From assembly GCA_937936675.1 (NCBI GenBank), contig CALDDL010000106.1:1-6986 (forward strand): a DNA stretch of 6,986 nucleotides. The letters are read 5' to 3'. The translations under genes were made by a program, and so were the position numbers. This DNA is from an uncultured bacterium. Its GTDB lineage: Bacteria > Bacteroidota > Ignavibacteria > Ignavibacteriales > Melioribacteraceae. Each line of letters begins with the position of its first letter. The first letter of the stretch is position 1. The notes beneath the pieces were generated by a model. It saw only the letters and a program-made list of their open reading frames with translations. It did no database searches and had not been told where the DNA came from. This document shows, in pieces, positions 1-5,518 of the stretch.

Positions 1-237
1 AAAAAGAATCTTAAATATTATCTATCCCTCGTTTACCCGATCGAACTGGTTCAAATTCCGGAAGATGAAGGAGGGGGATTTTCAGTCTCAATTCCTCAAC
101 TCGGACGCCACGCATTTATTGCCGATGGCTCCACTGTAGAAGAAGCTCTCGCTAATCTTCAATCATTAAAAACTGATTCTTTCAAAAGGATGCTTGCCGA
201 AGGTATTGATATCCCCGAACCATTTCCACTTACCTAA
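1..237 (+). CDS. hicB: HicB-family antitoxin, 5' end cut by window
   Basis: Reading frame 1 is open from the first base to a TAA at 235-237 and gives 78 residues. The visible protein starts KKNLKYYLSLVYPIEL, has the acidic-glycine turn EDEGGGFSVSIPQLG at residues 21-35, then ADGSTVEEALANL at 41-53, and ends in IPEPFPLT. This order (beta strand, EGG turn, P-x-L-G, then D-G-x-T-x-EEA helix, then an IP-x-P tail) is the HicB-like antitoxin fold. The family neutralises HicA, a small double-stranded-RNA-binding mRNA interferase, and often represses its own operon. This copy is the short form with no C-terminal DNA-binding domain. The first residues look like the usual N-terminus, so probably only a start codon and a few residues are missing. 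No hicA lies downstream within the window; hicA is normally upstream, outside the window. The family call is solid; activity as an antitoxin is inferred. Confidence 0.85.
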   Translation, partial: KKNLKYYLSLVYPIELVQIPEDEGGGFSVSIPQLGRHAFIADGSTVEEALANLQSLKTDSFKRMLAEGIDIPEPFPLT

Positions 238-980
238 GAATCCCCGGAATTCCCAAAATCCCCCTCTATTTTTTCTAAAAAATAATTGCTATTTTTACAC
301 CCTCAGCTTAAACCATTACTTAACTCCCTGTGTCTAATCTGTAAACTAATTTATTAAAGAAAGGATTTCCTATGCTCGCTCCAAGAAAATTTCTCCTCAT
401 TCTACTCATAATTTTGCATTTTTAATTTCCTTTGCCGTTCATTCTAACTTCTTTCTTCTAACTCACCTCAAAATCCCTCTCACTCAAATTATACCTCTTC
501 ATAAAATACTATTTACTGAAGTTCAATCCCATCTTTGATAGTATCTCGTCACGATCTGCAGTTGATTCTATTATCTTATCCTTTCTCTTTAATTTTATTC
601 GTGGATATATTTCCACCTTCCCGAAATTTATTTCTGACTAAAAACCAATAATTCTAATTAATAATATGATGTATGATTTTCTCTGAGGACAAACGATTCT
701 TAATTTCAGTAATGAGTTCATCGCTTAATATGCTTGAATATGCTGTTTCCATAAAATAAAAATACTCTTTAATAAGAAATAGGAAATAAGAAAAGCAATG
801 AACCGAATAAGTATAAAATAAGGCTTTTGTTGCAAATATTATTTTAGTCAGAACTTAGAAGAGGGCAATAATTTTAAGCATATTTTTCACATTTTCAATT
901 AAATAAAATACTTTTCAACCGTATCACTATATGATATTGTAGCCAATTTATATTTACTTCACAAATCTAGTGGAGTAAGG
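238..980. other. 743-base intergenic region, AT-rich, mostly without genes
   Basis: No convincing intact gene is seen. Just after hicB there is an all-AT inverted repeat at 267-284 (arms TATTTTTT and AAAAAATA, 2-base gap), too weak to call a terminator. At 372-425 a 17-codon frame (MLAPRKFLLILLIILHF) follows AAAGGA with 6 bases of spacing; it resembles only a hydrophobic signal-peptide core and may be chance. The + strand from about 400 to 600 is pyrimidine-rich, with the 8-mer TTCTAACT repeated at 442-449 and 456-463. Minus-strand bases 509-752 carry the possible gene relic listed separately. Upstream of the ATPase gene, TTTTCA (912-917) and TATTGT (935-940) are 17 bases apart and could be a weak promoter; I do not trust this enough to call it. 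No tRNA, rRNA or CRISPR array was recognised. Confidence 0.6.
509..752 (-). pseudogene. possible decayed small gene, two frames
   Basis: Reading the minus strand, ATG at 752-750 opens a 32-residue frame that begins METAYSSILSDELITEIKNR and stops at 656-654. A second frame, displaced by one base, is open from 637 to a TAG at 511-509 (42 residues). It contains INFGKVEIYPRIKLKRKDKI and then ADRDEILSKMGLNFSK. Both pieces have protein-like composition (helical charged residues first, then a short beta-like stretch and a basic run), whereas the other frames here are full of stops. A frameshift and stop codons between 638 and 656 separate them. The simplest reading is one small gene of about 75-80 codons inactivated by mutation. 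I do not recognise the family with confidence; the F-G-x-V-x-I pattern loosely recalls the YezD/DUF2292 small proteins, but that is a weak resemblance. In sequence this AT-rich, two open frames of this size can also arise by chance. Confidence 0.3.
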
Positions 981-2177
981 ATGAAAGATTTTAATAAACT
1001 GTTAGAAGAAAATGGAATCTATGGATACAAATCAATTTCAAAAGGAATTTTAGCCTCATTAATTTCTAAAGAACCATTACTGCTTGTTGGTGAACATGGA
1101 ACAGGTAAAACAATGCTCGCCGAAAAACTTTCCCTTATGCTTGGAATAAAAAACAACGAAACCACAAAAGAATTTAATGCTTATGATGCATCAAAATCGC
1201 TTTTTGAAGATGTAATTGGTTTTCCAAATCCATCAAAAATGCAATCCGGTAAGCTTGAATACATAGAATCTGATATTACAATTTGGAATAAAAAATTCAT
1301 CCTAATTGATGAAATCTCTCGCGCAAATCCGGCAATGCAGAATAAATGGTTTGAAATAATCGGCTCTCGCAGATTGATGGGAAAGAAAATTCCAAACTTG
1401 GATTATGTATTTGCAGCAATGAATCCCCCTAATTATTTAGGGGCAAATTATCTTGATAGCGCACTGGCAGACAGATTCTTTTTGATTGTTAAGGTTCCTT
1501 CGAGTTACGACAGAGCAGATCTCACAAAAATTATTAATACAGAAAACTCCTTCTGTAATCCGCAATCCGAAGAGCTTATTGAAATGATTTATGCAATAGA
1601 AAGAATCAGCCAAACTCTAAAGCCTGAGATTGCAAAAATTATAGAGAATTTCATCTTGGATTTTTCGCATAAAGTTGAAGAACTGGGATTACTATTTTCC
1701 CCTAGAAGAAGCGCAATGATGAAAAAAAGTCTCTCCCTTTTTATGGCAATTGATATTTATAACGGAAAATTAACTCAGACTAAAATTGCGGAAAACTTTG
1801 CGCTCTGTTCAAATTACAGTTGGAATTTTCATTTAACTGAAGAAGAGCCGCAGCTTGATATTTTACAAGAAGCATTTAAGTACGCCTCAGTAAAAATTGT
1901 AATAAACGCCGGCAATACTTATAAACAGTTTGATGAATATAAAAGTAAAAATTCCTCTTCCAACGGTGTAGATCCATTCAAGAAAAAAAGTTCGAAAACT
2001 AAAGCTAAACAACAAGTCTTGGATGATGACGTTGACTCAGACGATGATGATCACGGTGATTTATGGACTTTCATGCAGATACTTGGAACCGGAGTTGAAC
2101 TTTTTACAGTCGGATTTTACGAAATGGTTATAAAGAAAAACGGAAGCTGGAAAAGCAAAATGAAGATCAATATTTAA
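981..2177 (+). CDS. MoxR-type AAA+ ATPase
   Basis: This 398-residue protein is an AAA+ ATPase of the MoxR type, chaperone-like enzymes that remodel or activate partners together with a VWA-domain protein. Visible motifs are Walker A GEHGTGKT (37-44), Walker B FILIDE (106-111), sensor 1 AAMNPPN (145-151), the arginine-finger region LADRF (162-166) and sensor 2 SPRR (240-243). The ATPase core ends near residue 310. It is followed by a Ser/Lys-rich linker, an acidic run DDDVDSDDDDHGD (348-360) and a hydrophobic or amphipathic helix at about 362-384, which is an unusual tail for this family. The ATG is preceded by GGAG at 972-975 with 5 bases of spacing. Translation ends with tandem in-frame stops TAA TAG. 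The VWA/metallopeptidase gene follows after 65 bases, the expected partner arrangement. The ATPase assignment is firm; its clients are unknown. Confidence 0.92.
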   Translation: MKDFNKLLEENGIYGYKSISKGILASLISKEPLLLVGEHGTGKTMLAEKLSLMLGIKNNETTKEFNAYDASKSLFEDVIGFPNPSKMQSGKLEYIESDITIWNKKFILIDEISRANPAMQNKWFEIIGSRRLMGKKIPNLDYVFAAMNPPNYLGANYLDSALADRFFLIVKVPSSYDRADLTKIINTENSFCNPQSEELIEMIYAIERISQTLKPEIAKIIENFILDFSHKVEELGLLFSPRRSAMMKKSLSLFMAIDIYNGKLTQTKIAENFALCSNYSWNFHLTEEEPQLDILQEAFKYASVKIVINAGNTYKQFDEYKSKNSSSNGVDPFKKKSSKTKAKQQVLDDDVDSDDDDHGDLWTFMQILGTGVELFTVGFYEMVIKKNGSWKSKMKINI

Positions 2178-2242
2178 TAGCTCTCAACTTTCTTTAACAA
2201 GTAAATTCGTTTCAAATATTAAAAAATAATAATGACAAATAA

Positions 2243-3613
2243 ATGCAAAGCAAAAATAAATACTTGATAAAATTAATCGATCTGATTTATGAAAAAAATC
2301 AAAATCTAATTCCGTTTCTTGATGTATTTCGCAAAGATATTAAGACAATAAAATTTCTTGATTTGGATGAAGATATTACGGCATTACTTCTCTTAACAAA
2401 TCAGAAATTTGAAATTCTGATTAACACCAATTTCATTACAGATTATGACCTTAATGATGAAGATATTCTTTGGATTATCTGTCATGAAGTCAGTCATTAT
2501 ATACTTAACCATTTGACATCCGGGTTGACAAGGATCTACACGAATGAATTCTGCAATATTGCTTTTGACTGCCAAGTAAACAGTATGCTTTACAATATTA
2601 ATGACCGCAATCCGATAGAAGTATTAACAAAAACCAATGCAATCAATTATGAGCAATTTCTTTCCGGTGAAGACAGAAATGGATATTATTTTCTTCTAGT
2701 TCCACCATTCAAAACTAAAGAAGAAATTGAATCAGACTTGCGAAAGATCAATCTGGATAAGGGTAAAATAGATTTGATAATTGAATTCTGGTTTAAGAAT
2801 TATGAAAATGGGGGATTAAGTCTAGAAGAAATTTGCGAGTATTTGGAGAAGTTAATCGAAGAACATGAACCCGAAGAAATGCCGGATGAAAATGAACATG
2901 AAGAAATTCCATTAGATGATTTGGAATTGCCGGAAAGTATAATCGAGCTTTCGGAGACAATGCAAAAAAATATTATTAGCAATAGCGAAACCGGGAAATC
3001 GATAATTCAAACCGGAGATATTTTTGATCTGACGAATACACCAATCGATAAACGCAAAAAGGAAATATTAAAAGACGCAGTTCAACGAGCTATGTTTGAC
3101 GACAAAAAAGATGTTATGCACGGAATTTCACAAACAGTTTTAAGAAGTATAATCCCAAACATAAGCCGCAAAGAGGCGCTAATGCTGGGGAACGGCGTTA
3201 TTCCATTTTTTTATGATAATATTATTGAGACAAAAGTACCTAAAAACGCAGCAATTTATATAGATTTTTCAATCTCAACAAAATCATCTCAAAAAGATAT
3301 TTGCAAAAATATTACAGCCTTAAGAGATGTTTTCGGCGGACCATATTTTGCATTTGCCAAAGAGGTTCAAGAAATATCTTATCAGGATTTATTAATTGGA
3401 AACTTTGAAGTATCGGGAACACAAATAGATCCCGTAATTGAACACATCAACAAAAACAAATTTGAAAAAGCGCTCATCATTACCGACTGCGAATTTGCAG
3501 AAGCCTCAATAAAAACGAAAGCAAGTTTGTTTGTAATTCTTCTTGAAGAGTATAACAAAATAAAAACTCTAAAGAGTGCCGGAGTTATAAAAAAGTTCTG
3601 GTACTTAGATTAA
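2243..3613 (+). CDS. HExxH metallopeptidase-like plus VWA-like protein (DUF2201/COG3864)
   Basis: The 456-residue protein has two parts. The N-terminal part holds HEVSHYILNH (81-90), a zincin-type HExxH, followed by NIAFDCQVN (105-113); this H-E-x-x-H then N-I-A-x-D-x-x-x-N spacing is the signature of the DUF2201 putative metallopeptidase domain, with Asp109 a likely third metal ligand. After an acidic linker rich in Glu and Asp (about 205-235), the C-terminal VWA-like domain shows the MIDAS elements D-x-S-x-S at 341-345, Thr393 and Asp415 in ITDCE. Such proteins pair with MoxR ATPases, and the ATPase gene ends 65 bases upstream. The ATG at 2243 is the earliest possible start because the preceding in-frame codon is TAA; no Shine-Dalgarno site is seen. 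There is no signal peptide or membrane segment, so it should be cytoplasmic. Domain calls are strong; proteolytic activity is an inference from the intact motif. Confidence 0.88.
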   Translation: MQSKNKYLIKLIDLIYEKNQNLIPFLDVFRKDIKTIKFLDLDEDITALLLLTNQKFEILINTNFITDYDLNDEDILWIICHEVSHYILNHLTSGLTRIYTNEFCNIAFDCQVNSMLYNINDRNPIEVLTKTNAINYEQFLSGEDRNGYYFLLVPPFKTKEEIESDLRKINLDKGKIDLIIEFWFKNYENGGLSLEEICEYLEKLIEEHEPEEMPDENEHEEIPLDDLELPESIIELSETMQKNIISNSETGKSIIQTGDIFDLTNTPIDKRKKEILKDAVQRAMFDDKKDVMHGISQTVLRSIIPNISRKEALMLGNGVIPFFYDNIIETKVPKNAAIYIDFSISTKSSQKDICKNITALRDVFGGPYFAFAKEVQEISYQDLLIGNFEVSGTQIDPVIEHINKNKFEKALIITDCEFAEASIKTKASLFVILLEEYNKIKTLKSAGVIKKFWYLD

Positions 3614-3633
3614 AAAAAATGTAATCCGCTTAA

Positions 3634-3677
3634 TGGCAGCGCGGGTTTATACACAATACTAAAGAAAATTGCTGCCA
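3634..3677. repeat. inverted repeat before the GYF_2 gene
   Basis: Perfect 7-base arms TGGCAGC (3634-3640) and GCTGCCA (3671-3677) flank a 30-base loop, in the 84-base gap between the VWA gene and the next start. A smaller alternative stem, CCGC (3626-3629) with GCGG (3641-3644), would compete for nearby bases. The right arm ends 8 bases before the AGGAG ribosome site at 3686. No T-run follows on the + strand, so this is not a standard terminator. It could affect mRNA stability or processing, or be chance. Confidence 0.35.
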
Positions 3678-3685
3678 AAAAAGTG

Positions 3686-3690
3686 AGGAG
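3686..3690 (+). promoter_or_regulatory. Shine-Dalgarno site that fixes the GYF_2 start
   Basis: AGGAG lies 7 bases before the ATG at 3698. A GTG at 3683 is in the same frame and would give a longer protein, but it overlaps this ribosome site and has none of its own. The start at 3698 is therefore preferred. Confidence 0.75.
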
Positions 3691-3697
3691 AAAAATA

Positions 3698-4300
3698 ATG
3701 TCAGCAGAAACAAATGTTCAATGGTTCTATCAGCACAACGGAGAGAGAAAAGGTCCGGTAGCAGAAAATGAATTACCAAATTTAATTCAGTTGGGATCTA
3801 TAAACTTCGGAACTTTAGTTTGGAAAAACGGTTTTCCGGAATGGTTAAAAATTGAGAATACAGATTTAAATATTCATATGAAAAATGTTCCGCCACCATT
3901 AGCAAATAACAATACCACAAGTCAATCCTCAGTTAACAACAATGCTATAACTAAACCAAATAATATTGCAGTTTGGTTTTTAGCATTTGGTCCCTTATTA
4001 GGAAAGTTAAGTGAAGGTATTTTTATCGGAATCAAGAATAGCGGATCGGAAATAGCCGACATTCAAAATAGACTTGATTTAATTGATCACAATTATTGGT
4101 ACATACCCTTTTTTGTTAATATGGCTTTGATCTTCTGGGATTATCAGATGGTAAAAAAGACAAATGTCGATTTAAGCTTTGTCAAAAAAATAATTGTGAT
4201 TGTTCCGTACTACCTATACAAAAGAGCTGAAGTATTCAAGGATAACCTTGCGTACTTTATAGTTTGGATTGTGAGTTTTGTACTCCTTTTTATTATTTGA
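3698..4300 (+). CDS. GYF_2-domain (DUF4339-type) membrane protein
   Basis: From ATG 3698 the protein has 200 residues. Residues 8-54 form a GYF_2 domain: QWFYQHNGERKGPV, then the helix ENELPNLIQLGSI, then TLVWKNGFPEWLKI. This small fold is thought to mediate protein contacts at the inner face of the membrane. A Pro run (65-67) and an Asn/Ser/Thr-rich linker (about 70-85) follow. Hydrophobic segments come next at about 89-112, 133-149, 162-175 and 184-200, with the conserved-looking PYYLYKRAE (170-178) and the terminal run WIVSFVLLFII. This layout, an N-terminal GYF_2 domain with a C-terminal membrane region ending in a Y-L-Y-K-R-A motif, is common in proteins annotated DUF4339. It lies 84 bases after the VWA gene on the same strand, so it may share a transcript and could tether the MoxR/VWA pair to the membrane; only position supports that. 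A hairpin directly after the stop suggests the transcript ends here. Confidence 0.8.
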   Translation: MSAETNVQWFYQHNGERKGPVAENELPNLIQLGSINFGTLVWKNGFPEWLKIENTDLNIHMKNVPPPLANNNTTSQSSVNNNAITKPNNIAVWFLAFGPLLGKLSEGIFIGIKNSGSEIADIQNRLDLIDHNYWYIPFFVNMALIFWDYQMVKKTNVDLSFVKKIIVIVPYYLYKRAEVFKDNLAYFIVWIVSFVLLFII

Positions 4301-4301
4301 G

Positions 4302-4319
4302 TTAACTTAGGGAAGTTAA
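4302..4319 (+). promoter_or_regulatory. small hairpin competing with the long hairpin
   Basis: TTAACTT (4302-4308) and AAGTTAA (4313-4319) are perfectly complementary around an AGGG loop, starting one base after the GYF_2 stop codon. The right arm shares bases 4315-4319 with the left arm of the long hairpin at 4315-4351, so both cannot form fully at once. This has the geometry of an attenuator pair, but no sensing element is recognised. Confidence 0.3.
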
Positions 4320-4351
4320 GATGCTTTCGTTTTTATTGGAAGCATCTTAAC
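4315..4351 (+). terminator. long hairpin after the GYF_2 gene, likely transcript end
   Basis: The arms GTTAAGATGCTTTC (4315-4328) and GGAAGCATCTTAAC (4338-4351) pair over 14 positions, with one T-G wobble, around a 9-base T-rich loop. It starts 14 bases after the stop of the GYF_2 gene, where a terminator is expected. No T-run follows the stem on the + strand, so it is not a textbook intrinsic terminator; it may instead protect the mRNA 3' end or work with a protein factor. Confidence 0.55.
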
Positions 4352-4400
4352 TAGATGAAATGTTATCTCAATGACTCAAAAAAAGTGGACTTTTGATTTT

Positions 4401-4429
4401 TTGACAAAATTTTAAAAAAAACTTATTTT
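4401..4429 (+). promoter_or_regulatory. candidate promoter for the WYL-dynamin unit
   Basis: TTGACA (4401-4406), a perfect -35 match, is followed after 17 bases by TATTTT (4424-4429), a plausible -10. Transcription would start near 4436 and leave a leader of about 100 bases before the regulator's ATG at 4535. The region is so AT-rich that the -10 match carries little weight. If the host belongs to Bacteroidota its main sigma factor uses other consensus boxes. Confidence 0.35.
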
Positions 4430-4473
4430 TTTGAAAGATTTAATTAAATTGTCAACTGAAATAGTTTAGAAGT

Positions 4474-4483
4474 GTTAATTAAC
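4474..4483. promoter_or_regulatory. 10-base palindrome, possible operator
   Basis: GTTAATTAAC is a perfect palindrome 51 bases before the WYL regulator's start and downstream of the candidate promoter. The overlapping 10-mer TTAACTAGAT at 4479-4488 also occurs at 4347-4356. An autoregulatory operator for the WYL protein is possible, but AT-rich palindromes of this length are common by chance. Confidence 0.2.
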
Positions 4484-4534
4484 TAGATTCTAAAAAGTTA
4501 TTTTCATATAAAAAATTGTAATAATCGGAAAATA

Positions 4535-5500
4535 ATGGCTTCACAAATTGCACGCATTTTTTATATAGATCAAAAGATTAGAACAAAAGGCAAAGTAACC
4601 GTTAAAGAAATTATGAATAACGGTGACGTCTCTGAAATAACTGCCAAGCGTGATATTGAAGCAATGCGCTATCGTCTTAATGCTCCTATAATCTACGATC
4701 ATAAAATTAAAGGATATACCTACAAACAAGAATTTAAACTTCTTGATTTTGCCGGAGAGCAGCTTTTTCTTTTCTATATTCTTGCTCGCGGAATTGCAAA
4801 AAACTCTAACTACCTACCATTAACGGCAGAATACAGCCGTGATATAATAACTGATAAAATTAAAGAAATCCTTCCCGGTGAATATGCCGAAGTAAGCGAT
4901 AATTTTATTTATATAAACTCCGACTACGAGACTATAGATTTTTCTTTACTGAAAAATATTTTAATCTCGATGACTGCAAAAAAGAAACTGCTCCTTTACT
5001 ATTTCACAAAATCACAAAACTTAAGTAAACGAAATATTGAACCGATCAAAGTAATCTGCTACGGAACCAAATGGTACATAGCCGCATATTGTTACAATCG
5101 CAAAGCGATAAGAATATTTTCACTTTCCAGAATAGACCGACTTGAATTACTCGAAGATGAATTTGAACAAAAAGATTTATCCGATGAAGTAGAAAAATTA
5201 CTAAACGAAAGTTTTGGAATAGCGAAAAGCCAAGAGATAAAAATTGCAAAAATAAAATTTTATGAACCAAGCTCGTACTATGTCAAAAGTCAGATTTGGC
5301 ATAATGAGCAAACAATAAAAGAGTACGAAGAAGAAGGACAAAAAATAATAAAACTAAAACTCCCATACGGAATGCCGGAAGAACTAATTGGCAAAGTATT
5401 AAAATACGGAGCTACAGCCGAGATAATATCTCCAAAAGAACTTCGAGATCAGTGGATTGGGGAGATTAAGGGGATGTGGGAGAAGTATATTAACAAATAA
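4535..5500 (+). CDS. WYL-domain transcriptional regulator (HTH-WYL, YafY-like)
   Basis: This 321-residue protein has the standard three-part layout of the family. Residues 5-63 are a winged helix-turn-helix of the DeoR/HTH_11 type, with VTVKEIMNNGDVSEITAKRD (21-40) as the helix-turn-helix core and GYTY as the wing. Residues about 135-205 are the WYL domain, with KRNIEP (165-170), WYI (180-182, Ile in place of the name-giving Leu) and the basic pair Arg193 and Arg199 in IRIFSLSRI. Residues about 235-318 match the C-terminal WCX extension. WYL domains bind nucleic-acid or nucleotide-like ligands, and such regulators often control phage-defence and DNA-damage loci. The ATG at 4535 has only a weak GGA upstream. 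The dynamin-like gene follows 18 bases after the stop with a strong ribosome site, so the two are probably one operon and the regulator likely controls it. Whether it represses or activates cannot be read from the sequence. Confidence 0.9.
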   Translation: MASQIARIFYIDQKIRTKGKVTVKEIMNNGDVSEITAKRDIEAMRYRLNAPIIYDHKIKGYTYKQEFKLLDFAGEQLFLFYILARGIAKNSNYLPLTAEYSRDIITDKIKEILPGEYAEVSDNFIYINSDYETIDFSLLKNILISMTAKKKLLLYYFTKSQNLSKRNIEPIKVICYGTKWYIAAYCYNRKAIRIFSLSRIDRLELLEDEFEQKDLSDEVEKLLNESFGIAKSQEIKIAKIKFYEPSSYYVKSQIWHNEQTIKEYEEEGQKIIKLKLPYGMPEELIGKVLKYGATAEIISPKELRDQWIGEIKGMWEKYINK

Positions 5501-5504
5501 AACT

Positions 5505-5511
5505 GAAGGAG
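5505..5511 (+). promoter_or_regulatory. strong Shine-Dalgarno site for the dynamin-like gene
   Basis: GAAGGAG lies 7 bases before the ATG at 5519 and 4 bases after the regulator's TAA. It is the strongest ribosome site in the window. It fixes the start of the GTPase and supports co-transcription with the regulator. Confidence 0.75.
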
Positions 5512-5518
5512 ATTAAGT

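Noticed and set aside
267..284. Inverted repeat after hicB as a terminator
   Set aside because: The stem is entirely A/T with a 2-base gap, too unstable to call a terminator.
442..463. TTCTAACT repeated twice, possible start of a repeat array
   Set aside because: Only two copies of 8 bases in a pyrimidine-rich tract; no regular spacers, so neither a CRISPR array nor a clear tandem repeat.
2232..2267. 11-codon frame (MTNKCKAKINT) overlapping the start of the VWA gene, a possible leader peptide
   Set aside because: No ribosome site, very short and Lys/Asn-rich as expected from AT-rich sequence; chance is the simplest explanation.
2393..2575. 60-codon open frame on the minus strand
   Set aside because: It lies wholly inside the metallopeptidase/VWA gene, opposite the HExxH region, and its translation shows no domain.
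2800..2982. Serine-rich 60-codon open frame on the minus strand
   Set aside because: It is the complement of the Glu/Asp-rich linker of the VWA protein (GAA/TTC codons read backwards as Ser/Phe); not a gene.
3683..3697. GTG start at 3683 giving a 5-residue longer GYF_2 protein
   Set aside because: It overlaps the AGGAG ribosome site at 3686-3690, which serves the ATG at 3698; the added residues MRRKI come from the leader.
4541..4729. 62-codon open frame on the minus strand
   Set aside because: Antisense to the helix-turn-helix part of the WYL regulator, with no ribosome site or recognisable domain.
5046..5270. 74-codon open frame on the minus strand
   Set aside because: Antisense to the WYL domain; the Leu/Phe-rich translation is what the complement of Lys/Glu-rich coding sequence gives.
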